Assembly: GCF_030463535.1 (NCBI RefSeq)
Contig: NC_132893.1
Location: 29,452,782-29,516,781 of the forward strand
Reading direction: 5' to 3'
Origin: Salminus brasiliensis
Lineage: Eukaryota; Chordata; Actinopteri; Characiformes; Bryconidae
Length of the DNA: 64,000 nucleotides
Shown: positions 20,791 through 32,385 of the stretch, piece by piece
How positions within the stretch are numbered: position 1 is the first letter of the stretch
How the letters are laid out: each line of letters opens with the position of its first letter
Translations under genes and position numbers: made by a program
Notes under the pieces: generated by a model
Told to the model about the DNA's origin: nothing
Databases searched by the model: none
The model's input: the letters and a program-made list of their open reading frames with translations, nothing else

Positions 20791-21003
20791 GAGAACTGAA
20801 GAACAAATTAGTAGTAGATTTTTTTAAAAATGAATTTAATCAAATGTTTTATTACTTAATTTATCTGATTAAACCTAGACTTTTAATGTTGCTGTGCTAC
20901 AACAACTCCAACCCTAATCTTAACCTCAGGAACCAAAAGCAAATCTTTGACTTTTTTAATTACAACCATGTCCCCACAATCAACATGTTTTCCATCATCC
21001 TGG

Positions 21004-21004
21004 A

Positions 21005-21037
<33 letters not shown>

Positions 21038-21038
21038 C
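21004..21038. repeat. (CA)n microsatellite
   Basis: About 16 CA units within AT-rich intergenic sequence between IER3IP1 and the HDHD2 promoter. The stretch 21040-22080 shows nothing else except a (TAAA)n run near 21708-21727. Confidence 0.9.
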
Positions 21039-22088
21039 CCTGCACAAAAACAATCATATTGTTACTTCAGGGCACATGTTCTCACTCAGATGATATAATG
21101 ATCCTTTAATCATTTAAGAGGGTTACCCATGGGACAGATTACTCATTTTCTAAAAGGGAAAAAAAAAAACATATGTAGGCTATTTTACAGACAGATGTAT
21201 CGCATTAAAGGGCATTTTGTGCGGTAATCGATTTTAGCAGCATTTTATCACTTTGGCTTGAAAAGCCTCTTTAAATGTTACCCATCAACATGGGGAGAAA
21301 ATATTTCTCTCATGTCAAAAATAACCCTGAAGACCCCGATTCACACATTGATGGTCTCTCAGTGATTGGCAGCAGGATACACCACAGTGGTAGCACAGTA
21401 GTGAGCATTAACTGTGTAGAAATGTGAAAGGATAGAACTGACCTTCTGACCTTAGAATCTGTCCGGAAACAGATATTGGGTCCTGGGTTTTCAGGAAGGT
21501 TTACTGAAGGAGTTGGGCTGAAGTGAAGTGGGTCTACAGGGCCAAAATAAAAATAAAAAATAATTAAAAAAAAAAAAGGATCAGTCTCAGCGAAGGGAAT
21601 TCTGTAGTCTCAGAGGACTAAACCTGATATTCTCTTTAACACAGGTGAAATGTCATGCTTATGTATAAATCATAGGCAAGTCAGTTTTGCCACAAACAAA
21701 AACAAATAAATAAATAAATAAATAAATTACACATTTATCTTCAGCCAGGATTATGACAGCTAAGCTCAGATCAAAAAGGGGTTAAGCCATAATCGCTCTT
21801 ATGAGCATATGGTTGTAATTTAATGTAATACCCATCTACTAAGCTCCTGTTAATAAAACGGGATTCTTCTCGTGAAGAATTTTTGCTATAATCAGATGCA
21901 TAAAATATATCCAAAGGTAAACAAAAAGACACATCCATTTCTTCTGCTAAAACGTTTGCATTCCTGTAGGTTATATATTGAGCGTATACTGCACATTCCT
22001 TTACTATCACTGATTCGGACTACATGCAAATATTGTTTTTAAAAGCCGAAACAATCACGGTAAAATTATTACATGAAAATTTGTAATC

Positions 22089-22810
22089 TTTATTTAAAAT
22101 CCAATAAGACAAGCACAGTTGCCCAAGTTACAAAAAAAAAAAAAAAAAAAAAAAAACTTGGTAAAGCTTGTGTAACCATAACTGACAACTCAGGGCACCC
22201 TTATAGTCTCCTTTCACAATGGCAACACTTTCCCTTTGGCCATAGGACACACAAAAGCAGCTGTCTCCTCAACCATTCACATCAGCTATCTAGCACATGC
22301 CTGGAGTGTGTATCTAAATACTGAAATGTTGACAAATCATAAATAAGACCTGCATTTGGAGATGCACACCCATTCCTAGACACAATGCCACAGCTTTTCT
22401 TAAAAGTGTTATAATAAACGGACTTGGCTGAAAGTTTTGAAGATAGAAAATTATCGGGGAGACCACCAGGTATGTTAAGATTGCACCTCAAGACTGAATC
22501 ATGTACAAAAAAACAAAATATGGCTGAGCTACTGCGGCTCTTTTTAAAGCAAGAATTACACTGAGCAACATCATACAAACAGAAGAAAATAAATTTGCTG
22601 ATATATGAAGATATAAAATGTTGGAATAGTAAACAATCACTTGACGAATCCCAGAAACGTGCCTGTTTTTGAGATGCAACAGTGAGACACCTGAAAGCAA
22701 AAATGACTTTAACCACATGTACAAAAAAAAAAAAAAAAAAAAAAAAAAAAGACAGTCCGTTTCCTTTTGCCTGTTCTTGCTCTTGTTCCATGCTGAACGT
22801 CTGCCTTTCT
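22089..22810 (-). other. IER3IP1: Probable IER3IP1 3' UTR
   Basis: Noncoding sequence follows the IER3IP1 stop on the minus strand. The first AATAAA on that strand is at 22094-22089, about 720 nt downstream. The region includes A runs on the plus strand at 22131-22156 and 22722-22750 (poly(T) in the mRNA sense). The long open frames on both strands here come from this low-complexity sequence. Confidence 0.5.
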
Positions 22811-24408
22811 TCATCCAAACAGCAACAGTAACACGATGCAGACTGTATTTACTATTATCAAAGGCACTGGGGATAGACAGACAGAAAGACAGACAGACAG
22901 ACAGAGGTTAAAACAAACACTGACTGTAAATATCAACCAGCTAGAGATATACACCCACAGACAGAGAGGGTGAGACATTATACAGTCTTGCTTAATGTGA
23001 AATGTGTTACACTATATGTAATGTTCAGTTACTTACCTCTCATGACTGTCCTGACAGATCGGATTAGATTTAGAAGTTGTGCTTTAATTCCTGGTTCATC
23101 TCCGAAGCCACCAATACCTTGATCTGCTCCCCAGCCGACTGCAATCAAAGACCACCTCCTCATTAAAAAGCTGCAGACAATCTTAATGAGATTTAACTCA
23201 GGATGTGGAACCTATGAGCAATCATGGTCCAGAAAATGACCTACAAACAATCTAAAAATAGGCCTCCCCATGTTTAACACTTCTGTTTAACCAAACAAGA
23301 CCTTACAACAATCTTATACTGGTAATATACTTTAGCATAATGACAGCTACGCCCAAACCCCAATTTCCAATTCTCACCCATTAACTAGGACTCCCTCATC
23401 CCTTGATGAATCCCAATGCTGGGAGGGTGAAGGCTAGCATGCCCTTCCTCCGAGGCACATAAAGACAGCCAGCTGCATACTTCCTGGTGCTGACACATTG
23501 TCATTGGACAGCTTAACACATTTGGAGGAGAACACTCGCTGCCAGTTCTGTTAAATCAGCTAAATGATGGGAGGACAGGGAGGGCCACCCACCCACCCAT
23601 TGGGAGAGGCCAATTATGCTTTCTGGAGTTCCACTTACGGATGGCTCTGGCATCACCAGAAACCAAACCAGCAAACATTCAATGATGGGGCCAATGGTAC
23701 AATTTAGGTACAGGTTATGATTAATAAGTGAAATAAATATTAAGTAGCCCTGATCTAGTTTATATGGCAGTATTAAAAAAAAAAAGCTCAGATCCTCTGT
23801 AACAAAATCTAGTGTGAATGAGTGGGCAGTTGGAGCATGATCAAGCAAAGTGCTTCAATTAAAACATTATAATAAAATATTAGAATACAAATACAAGTGA
23901 TTATTTCCATTTCGTTACTAATACATGTCCTGGGGTATGGGTTTGGGCTACTCAGCACAATCTACTGAGTCTACTGAGTCGACTGAGTCTTCAGGGGCTT
24001 GTGAGTTGGCATCCAGCGTCACTAACATCCACCCACTGCACCTCTGTTCAAAACGTGGAGGACTTATACACTGTCGAGTCCACTGGCCATTAAAAGATGC
24101 GTATCATTTATATGAGACAGGTCTGTTAAACACACAAACACACCCTCCAGTTACTTTCCCATTCAGTTCAGCCTGGTGTGTTAGCCAGCTCTGCTAGCTA
24201 TAGCTATAGCTAACTCTCCAGCAGGCAGGAGTCTAATCGGCTGTTTACAGCCCCAGCGTCAAGAAATAACACAAACCCCGAGGCTTGACAGAGACAAACC
24301 GGTAAAAGACTACTCACTTTTACTGAGAAACCGTTCTTCGTGTAACACAGCGATCGCATTCGTGCACAGAATCGCGGTTTGAATCAGAGAGTACAGAGTA
24401 AACGCCAT
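22811..24408 (-). CDS. IER3IP1: Immediate early response 3-interacting protein 1, 3 coding exons
   Basis: Exons on the minus strand are 24408-24318, 23138-23037 and 22866-22811. Introns are phase 1 and GT-AG, and the product is 82 aa, the same length as human. It is a small ER/early-secretory membrane protein of the Yos1 family, needed for ER-to-Golgi traffic; human loss causes microcephaly with neonatal diabetes. The N-terminal hydrophobic segment starts MAFTLYSLIQTAILC. The conserved loop has HEERFL and IGWGADQGIGGFG. The C-terminal segment VPLIIVNTVCIVLLLLFG ends exactly at the stop, as in the family. No disruption is seen. Its short exons fall below ORF-length cut-offs, so it is easily missed. 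Confidence 0.95.
22875..22908. repeat. (GACA)n microsatellite at IER3IP1 exon 3 boundary
   Basis: GACA units begin about 9 bp upstream (minus-strand sense) of the exon 3 acceptor. The transcript therefore carries a pyrimidine-rich (TGTC)n tract there. Confidence 0.8.
23372..23680. mobile_element. Interspersed repeat in IER3IP1 intron 1
   Basis: CCAATGCTGGGAGGGTGAAG, CCTTCCTCCGAGGCACAT, CACATTTGGAGGAGAACACT and CCCATTGGGAGAGGCC recall an abundant teleost interspersed repeat. Assignment is from memory, the class is unknown, and there is no second copy in this window. Confidence 0.4.
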
Positions 24409-24480
24409 GTTGGCACTCCTCGTCTTCTGCTGCGATGACGACACGACGCACGCATGCGCAGTTCCGCGCCCTTTAATTAA
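24409..24480 (-). promoter_or_regulatory. IER3IP1: IER3IP1 core promoter
   Basis: A short CpG-rich block lies directly upstream of the ATG. It includes the palindromic GCATGCGC at 24452-24459, within an NRF-1-like site, plus ACGACACGACGCACG. There is no TATA box. AT-rich DNA begins abruptly at 24472. Confidence 0.6.
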
Positions 24481-25180
24481 TTAATTACTTTATTTATTTA
24501 TTTATTTGTCAGCGCTACTTTATTATTTCCTGCTCTTATTAAAAGGTAATAAATACAATTTTATGACATATACTGTCATCATATTAAATTGCCATATGTG
24601 CTGACCATTTTAGCATGTCTTTTAAGCGGTTGTTATAATTAATAATATGATTATTGTAGTTATTATTATTTATGTTGTTGTTATTATTATTATTTTTAAT
24701 AAAAAAAAATAATCCATTATTATGTATTTGTATTTAAATGTGTATTACCATTATATAACAAATGTGATATTAAATGTTATGTACTTTTTTAAGTACATAT
24801 TTATATTACCATCAAATTACATATGTTATATATATCTGGACCCACCTTGACTGTGACCAGGAAAGGTGGATAGGAAGATGGATATGTGTATATAAATATC
24901 CAATGCTCCAAATCTTTTTCTTTTGACTTCAACTGAAAATTAAATAGCTTTTTTTTCAGTACAGCTGACATTTTGGAGATACGTTTTGTTTTTTTTGTGA
25001 CAATATTTATATTTTATCATTTTTAAATATTATATATAACATTTTAACACATTTTAGTGACCTAATTCCTTATGTATTTTTATTTGTACATGAAGTGTGA
25101 TGCAACATTTTGATGTAAGTGGTAAATCAATTAATATATAAAATATACATTATTAAAAAATACTTTTTTTCCATGTATAG
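24472..25180. other. AT-rich intergenic sequence between SKOR2 and IER3IP1
   Basis: Simple (TTTA)n at 24485-24510 and TTATTATT runs are followed by very AT-rich sequence. No gene or recognisable transposon is seen. Confidence 0.5.
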
Positions 25181-25183
25181 ACT

Positions 25184-25815
25184 TTTATTATCCACATAAA
25201 TAGTAGAGAAACTACAAGAACATATTTAAATACATTTGCATTAACAATAATAACATTCTTAATTTAGACTTTGTCAATGCTGTATTCAAACAATCAAGTG
25301 CAGAAGTTTGCTTGCTTGCGCAGTTGCTCGTAGCCATGAGCTTCAGTAGGCCTGTAGAGCAAATGTGCTGAGTTTCCACTCGATATTATTCTTGTACATG
25401 TACTGTATTTCTATAGCCAGTATATTTATACACAGTTCAGTTTTTTACAAATAAATAAATGAATAAATAATTAAATACATAAATAAATAAATACATAAAT
25501 GAATATGCAAAATGGGATCACTGTACAGGAAGTGGCTGTTTTAACATGTGATGTAGCACTAGTGCAGAATGCAGGGCTACTTGCACTGGGAATCTGTGGA
25601 CTGGTCACCAGTTTGGTCAGGAAAACATGGATAATTCAGTATCTTCAGATGATCAGCAGATGATGAAAGCAGTGTCCATTAACTGTCCTTAATGATGGGA
25701 TTGCTTTTGCTGTATCTGTTAAGAGTCATCAAGAAGAACCAGATCATGTTCTGTGTATTTCAAATGAGGTCGAGAACAGCCTGTCGATGTTTCATATGAA
25801 ATATACTGAAGTAGC
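25184..25815 (-). other. SKOR2: Candidate SKOR2 3' UTR terminal exon
   Basis: On the minus strand a strong acceptor (CTTCTGCTTTTCTTTCAG) opens at 25815. The first AATAAA on that strand lies at 25189-25184. Together with the donor at 26400/26399, this would give a last intron of ~580 bp located just after the stop codon. It is supported only by splice-site quality and spacing. Confidence 0.45.
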
Positions 25816-26016
25816 CTGAAAGAAAAGCAGAAGAACAACACATCAGATACTGAAATGCAGTTAGTATTAGACACTGGGAGCCTTCAAAGAGACCTCCAAT
25901 ATAATATAAATTTGCTATATTTGGGCTGCTTTGTAGTAAACATGTAAATTGTATTTGTCATACATAAACTTTATATCTTAAAAATGGCAACTTTACAGGA
26001 GAAGGAAAAAACTCCT

Positions 26017-26165
26017 TAACTTACAATGGAATCCAGTGTAAAATATTTTTATTCATTACTCATTTTGGAGCATTTATATTGGTCAATTAATCATAAAATG
26101 TTGACATTAAATGAAAAAGAACTGTCAGAATCAAATTATATATAAAAAATGAAAAGCAGGGGGAA
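26017..26165 (+). mobile_element. Interspersed repeat (family Y)
   Basis: TTACAATGGAATCCAGTGTA, TTTTGGAGCATTTATATTGG and AAGAACTGTCAGAATCAAAT match the copy at 11157-11300 in the same order. Confidence 0.65.
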
Positions 26166-26402
26166 AATGGACAGCGACAACATTTTGCTCTTTGTATTTT
26201 AACCATTAAACATGCCAGAACGTGTGTTCTTGTGAATGTGCTGTAAGAAAAGTAATGATTATTACTCACTACTTACATGGACAATAATACAATCTGTCTG
26301 GGTTATTCCTACACTAAGATTAAAGGGTAATGTGCTATACAATAACACAAATACACATCCATAACCCCATTTTCTATTATATAAATGTATAATACTTACC
26401 AT

Positions 26403-29400
26403 TCAGCTTTTGTTTAGGTGTGTGCCAACTTTTTCTTTTCTGATTATGTTTGCATAGGGAATCTGAAAAAATAAGATAAATAAATGGAATAATTATTTAT
26501 AATAAGGTAATCATAAAAGGTACAGTCTAACATAAGGTAAAAAAAAACATTCAAGGTGCCCTTACATGTCCTAACTATTTGCTTACTGTTTAAAAAGGAT
26601 CAAGCAGTTCCATCTTTGTTTTTTTCTTTATTTCCCTCCTTAGTCATATAAGCTTAACCAAAGATCCTTAAATGACTGATATTCTGCTGGAATTAGTGAT
26701 CAGTTTCTTGTACCAACATGAATAACTGACTATTTTATGACCTACATGAGATGTAGATTCAGATGTTTCAGAAGCTAACCTCATTATTAGGGATGCATGA
26801 TGATATAAGAGTGATATCATTATCAGCAGATAATTGTTAAATAAAACATTGGTCATTAGATATCAAGTTGCCTTTACATAATACTAAAATATGAATCCCT
26901 TATTATTAGATTAAATTAGACTTGACCAAGATGTGATTTCAAACTGATATTCAAACATGTATTTATTGTTTTCCAAAAGAGCAAAATGATTCAGTGATGC
27001 TAAACTACTGCATTCGAAAATATATGTATTGTACATTTTATAAATGTTTATGTATCTGTATCCGCAGATATGTACATGGAATATAATGCCATCTGCTCAT
27101 AATTATCATACTGGTGCAAATCTAATTATTGCAGTATTTTAGGTCTATTGGTGTGACTAAGCCTGACCCTAAAATGATTCTATGAAATTGCAGAATGCTC
27201 ACCATCTGTAGCTGCTGCACCATCTCTTCTCTGTAAGCCAGTTCCCTTTTCATTTGATCTTGGAAGTTGTCTGAAGAAGAAAAAGACTCTATGAAAATGA
27301 GGCACCATTTGACTAAATAAAAATGAGTCTCAGTTTCCTCATAGAACGTTACTGCACAGATTGCTACTCATCTGATTCCTATTAGCAAAAATTGTTATTG
27401 TTAAAGGGGCAGCTTGTAAAATAAGCTCATATTGGCTTCCATTTATTGAGTACGGAGAATTACACAGAGGCGCAGTGATGCAGTCCGGTTTTCAAATGCA
27501 AAGCCCCACATGAAAGAACTGTTAATCATCCGAATTAACTTACGGAAAACGGGAAAGGGTGAGCTGCCTTTGAGGGCGTGGAACTCCTGCTCCAGTCTTC
27601 TCCGCAAATCTATCTGCTCCAGGAGAACTTTTTGGAGCTCCTCTGAAAGAAAACCAGCACTGTAATTAAAACCAAAGTCTGACAACGTATCATACGTACC
27701 AATGTTATATTGTGGCACTGGTTTAAAATCAATACGACTCTGAAACGCTCTTAAAAGAAATGAAGGAGGCTTTTGTGAGCTTAATCCTTTTGTTTTGTTT
27801 GAGTGTTTAATGAGAAAGATATTTTTGACCTCACCTTTTTCCATGTTCTCAACATCTTTCTTGAGTGAAGCTGGTGAATGTGAGTCTTGACTGTGATCTG
27901 CTGCAAAACAAAAAGTCATATAAATGAGAAATTATAAAGAATCTTAATTTTAGACTGAATTATAGTATTAAAAAATGATTAGAGGCGGAAGGGCAGATTA
28001 CATTCAATGTCAGTAAGAAATCTCATCAAATGACCAGTAGGTGTCAGTCTAACAATAACCTAAATGTATGTTTTCGCTCTCATCAGGCTGTTAGTGAAAG
28101 TGGGTCTAAAAAACAACCATAGAAGTCTTATTTATTATACTAGAAATAATGCTGTCAAATAGTTTCTCAAATCATTATATTGATCATTAATAGTATCTTT
28201 GTATTAAAACATATAAAAGGACTATCTTATCTTATCAAAAAATAAAATGAGCATGGGTCAGCATCTACATTTCCAGATAATTACACCCATCTTATCCAGT
28301 TCAGTGAAAATCTGAGCTTATCTGCTGTTACGATCGTCTAATCAAACACTCCTGCTGCTTAGTGACCCTAAAAAAATGGTATTAGTCTGCCAATGTGTCT
28401 GCTTGCTCTAAAAAGACAGCAATTTCATCTACAGGGCGAAGTTATTCCGAAGATAAGGTCATGTTATTGATTTTATTATTGTTATTGCACTGAAATATCA
28501 AATTATTATAACCTGCATGTCCTCAGGAGTTGCCATATTAGGCGTATTGCACCTCCACAGTATATTGGCAATGTGGGGGTGCCATGCTCTCTGTGTGCTG
28601 CACCGCAAATCAAATGCCTTAAATGAAGCAATCCAGCACATTTGTGTATATAATCCCCCCCTCGTTTCCCTCTCGCTCTCTCTCTCTCTCTATTTCACGT
28701 CTTGCCTCCTTAAGCCTTACAACGCTTTCCTCATTTGGAAAGCGGGCTTGTTCTCGCTCTCCTCCTCTCTCTGTCTCATTTGACAAGCAAATTTGCAGAC
28801 ACTGCCTGAGGATAACAACCTCGTTTGACAGTCAATTAACCGTGAATAGTCAAAGCCAAGGCAGTTTGCATTACATAAATGGAAAATTAGATTATTTTTT
28901 TTCTCCCAAGAAACAGAGCTCTCTTTAAGACACTGCCTTTAGACTCGGAAATCAGAACTTCTAATCACGTTCCCCACCAGCCCCTTGGAGACATTTAGCA
29001 ATCAGGCAAAGGTGGTTTCATTTAATTTGTTTCATGTAATTTTTTTCAAACATATTATACATTATGTGAGGAGATCATTATCGGCTCGATAATATAAATG
29101 TTGGCATAGATGTCGTAAAACACTTTTAATGTCTCCCTGACAGATAAAAGGCAATAAGCTATGATCTTTGTAATGGAAGATTTTGCCAGGCAAAAGGCAA
29201 TTATATCCATTTGATATTGTTCAAATGGTGATTGTCACCTTCCCTGTGCAGAGCTGATTGTCTTCTTGAACTGTTATGGCTCCCTACAGAACACATTTTC
29301 CCAATGACATTGTGGAGGGAACTGCTCCATTTTCAGACTGAGGCTGGAGTTGAGTATATATTCCATCCGCTCTTTTATATTTAGTCTAATCCCACGATCC

Positions 29401-32361
29401 TTCCAGGGATGTGTTTAGCTGTGTTGCACAAATTATTTGTGTATTTGTTTATTTGATTTTTTTAAGGGGGATGACAGTGATGAAGCATTTACCTGTGTTC
29501 TCCCTCCAGTATTCTGGTGCGGGTGTCTCCGTCTCCGGGAGGAAGAAACTGCTCTGTTCTTTGTTTTCTTCTGTAAGAGGACAGAGAGGTATTAATGGCA
29601 TAAACGGAGAGGCAGCCTGGAGATGTAAGCCTGTAAAAATAAACACACTCAAGAAAAGACTCTCGGTGGAGATTTCTAGTTGCAGTGCGGAAATGTGGCT
29701 TAAGCCAGCCCTTGTTTCAATCGTGGCTTAATCCAACCCTCAGTCGTTTCATGACTAGTTTCATAAGTGCACTCTGTACTATAAAAAAAGCCCTTCAGTG
29801 GAACAGAGTGGCTGGATTACGGCATATGCCGCTTCGCATATGACCATGCTTTTCCTGTATTGTTGTATGTCCTGGTAACTTACCTGCACGGGCAGCTTTG
29901 TCTTTGGTTGCGTAAGCTGGGAGCCCATCGTCTCTGCTCTTGTGTGACTGCGAACACAAAGCACAACAGAAATCTGATGAGACCTGATTCATGTCTTGAG
30001 GCCAAAGACTACACATGGCACACCATACCCATATATCAGCCAGCCGAAAGCTCAGAAAGAGTTGGCCTTGAGAATGACAATGCTGTTGTCTGCAATTTGT
30101 TTAAGAGTCGGATAGGCCACATTGATTAACAGCTAAGGTGTTAATTGACGTTTGTACAAGTCGTAGTGTGTGTGTGTGCGTGTGTGTGCGTGTGTGTGCG
30201 TGTGTGTCGAGACTATCTGCTACAGCGCTGTTAAACAGCCCCTTCTCTCCCCCCTCTGTAGCTGCGAGTGACTCCTCCAGCTCCCTCAGTTAATGTAGTG
30301 TCGGCAGGTTAAAGACTAAAAGGGCTAATAGGCGGGAGTGACAAAAGGAGAGCAAATATAATGTCGCCATTAAACAAAACACGACTGGGCTTATTAGGAG
30401 GGATCAAAGCACTCTGAATATTTCATTTCTGCAGGGAGCGCCCGGCTATCAATCTCGTTATGCGCGTGGATCCCGCCAGTCTGTGGCCTGCATTTAAATA
30501 ATAATTAGTTTAAGTGCCTGCAGGGAATATTTACATTTTTGTACGCGGCGGCGGCGGTGTCCTCCAGTGAGGCGTGAACGGGGCTGGGGACTTTGAGGGA
30601 GGTGGGTGGACTGACAGCCAGCCTGGGCTTGTCCTCTGCGGAGCTTTCAGAGGGGATGGTGGGGGGGAAGAGGGTCGTGTCTTTATCCCGATCCCCAGCG
30701 TTGCTGTCAGTGAGCCCCCGCAGGTGCAGGCCGCATGGTTGCTGCTGCTGTGCTGGCTGCTGTGGCTGCTGCTGCTTTAGGCTGCTGAAGTCTTCCTGCT
30801 CTTCATCCTGCTTGGTCTCCACATCCACCTCCTGCTCTTCGTCGCTCTCTCCACTCTCACTCTGGTAGCTGCAGCTGGTGCCTGGCGAGAGGTGCCTTTC
30901 AGCCCCCAGGTCTTCCAGGTTCCCGTGGAGCTTGGCGATGCTTTCAGCGTCCTTCACCACCGGGCGAAAGGCAGAGGAGTGGTAGCTGGCCTTGCGGGCC
31001 TGAAGAGAGGGAGCGTCCAGGAGCTTGAGCCAGCCTTCAGGGGCGGCGGGCCGCAGTTCGGGCGGATTCACGGGCGGGCATTCGCTCTCAAACAGCCCTG
31101 TTCTGGGGTTGGCACCCATGCCAGCTGCTGTGCCAGTCTCGCCCTGATCTGACAGGTCCAGGAAGGCCTGTCGCAGGGAGGGGGCTTCTGTGAGTGTGGA
31201 GAGAGCATTGGGCTGTGGCTGGAGGTACGTAGGCACCGGGATGCCGCCTGTCGCCCTAGGGGGCCAGAACATGCAGAAAGGAGGGTAAAAAGCGTCCTTG
31301 CGGCCCGGCCACAGCAGACCTGACAGTCCGCCGTTTTTCTGTCCACTGGCTGCCTCACCATCATCCTTCTTCTGTTGGCAAAGCCCGAAGGCTGGAAAGG
31401 TGTAGGGGCTGGGAAAGAGTGAGGTTGGGGGAAACTTCTGCAGCATCCCGAAGCCTTTGCTAGGCACCGGAATGACTGGGTAACTGCGTGGGTTCTTCCG
31501 CGGCGAGAGACCGCCAGCATCCAGGTCCTCGTCGTCCTCATACCGTCCTCTCTTCTGTCCGAGGTCAGACGAAATCACATGGGGTAGCACAGAGCTTACT
31601 GCCTTCACCGAGTCCATACTAGGGCAGTGTGTTGAAGGCAAGGCCCGCTTGCGGCTGCCTCCATTAAACATGGCCTTCACATCCTCCCAAGCAAACACCA
31701 TGTCATCTGCTGGTGTCTTGTCCGACAGTTTCAGGTGCCGGCGCCAGGAGTTGAAGTTGGCGGCATCGGGCTGCGTGTACTTGGCCTCGGGTGTGCGGTG
31801 TGAGTGGAAGATGAACTTGTTGGGCGAGAAGTACATGTTGCAGTAGGAGCATTTGATGCACTTGGCTCTGGAGCTGTTGTAGCGGGCCGGGATGAAGCTG
31901 CCTCGGCAGCCCCAGGCACACTCGTGTGTCACATCGAACGCAAAGTTGTCTGGCAGCTTGGGCGGCGAGTTCTCGCCCAGAAACGACTTGCAGAGTCGCT
32001 CAGCCTCACGCTTGGTGATCATGCCGCAGCGGCGGGACGAGATAGGCATGGCCCCGGCCCGTCGAAGGATCTCCAGCTGAACGGGGGTGCACTGCACACA
32101 TGTGATGCCCAGAGCCACCCTCCGGTTGTGGATTTCGTTGTAGCTGTAGTTCTTCAGCAAGGTGTTGGAGATCTGAGCCAGGCACAGGCGCTCCTGGTTG
32201 TCGATGACTAGCGAAACAATGGGCACCCCATACAGGATGACCTGACCCACCTGGTTGGGCTTGAGGGAGGATCTGGGTGGGGTGAGAGGTTCTTGCTGGA
32301 ATGAGCTGGGTGGTGTAGCCATAATGATGTCGTTGGGTCCAGGGAGAAGACCTTTGTCCAT
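26403..32361 (-). CDS. SKOR2: SKI family transcriptional corepressor 2, 7 coding exons
   Basis: Coding exons (minus) are 32361-30535, 29947-29884, 29570-29493, 27900-27835, 27642-27544, 27270-27203 and 26462-26403. The frame is continuous and gives 753 aa. It is a nuclear corepressor of the SKI/SNO/CORL group that antagonises BMP/TGF-beta SMAD signalling and acts in cerebellar Purkinje and other neurons. The SKI/SNO/DAC domain spans ~38-138 (VILYGVPIVSLVIDNQERLC). The SMAD4-binding, SAND-like domain spans ~141-233, with Cys/His pairs in HECAWGC and KCIKCSYCNMYF...HSHR. A Pro-rich middle follows, then an acidic segment (502-525) and a Gln-rich tract (529-542). The C-terminal coiled coil runs from ~679 (EELQKVLLEQIDLRRRLEQE) to 734. 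It ends IPYANIIRKEKVG...NKS, close to my recollection of the mammalian C-terminus. It is shorter than the mammalian protein (about 1000 aa). The open frame of exon 1 continues 9 codons past the donor at 30534, so an intron-retained short form is possible. Confidence 0.95.
28740..29400. promoter_or_regulatory. Candidate conserved noncoding elements in SKOR2 intron 3
   Basis: Complex, repeat-free sequence lies between a TC-rich patch (28670-28780) and exon 3. It has homeodomain-like and paired-site words such as CAGTCAATTAACC, CAAATGGTGATTGTCACC and TTTGATATTGTTCAAATGG. Regulatory function is inferred from texture alone. Confidence 0.3.
30165..30208. repeat. (GTGTGTGTGC)n compound microsatellite in SKOR2 intron 1
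   Basis: A GT run is regularly interrupted by GC every 10 bp (GTGTGTGTGC repeated about four times). Confidence 0.85.
30270..30530. promoter_or_regulatory. Candidate conserved noncoding element next to SKOR2 exon 1
   Basis: About 260 bp of complex sequence abut the exon 1 donor, with GCGTGGATCCCGCC, ATAATAATTAGTTTAAG and GGGCTTATTAGGAGGGATC. CpGs are retained and no repeat is seen. This could be an intronic enhancer. It is inferred only. Confidence 0.3.
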
Positions 32362-32385
32362 CCTGTGGATACCTTAACTAGGAAA

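Noticed and set aside
22282-22911. 178-, 108- and 80-codon frames around 22.3-22.9 kb
   Set aside because: They fall in the IER3IP1 3' UTR and last exon and depend on a homopolymer; no homology is recognisable.
26403-26462. A SKOR1-like C-terminus in another frame of SKOR2 exon 7
   Set aside because: The shifted reading requires a frame change. The spliced phase-0 frame gives a SKOR2-type ending and a stop.
31068-31541. 157-codon minus-strand frame and 135-codon plus-strand frame inside SKOR2
   Set aside because: They are alternative-frame shadows of SKOR2 exon 1, whose own frame encodes recognisable conserved domains.
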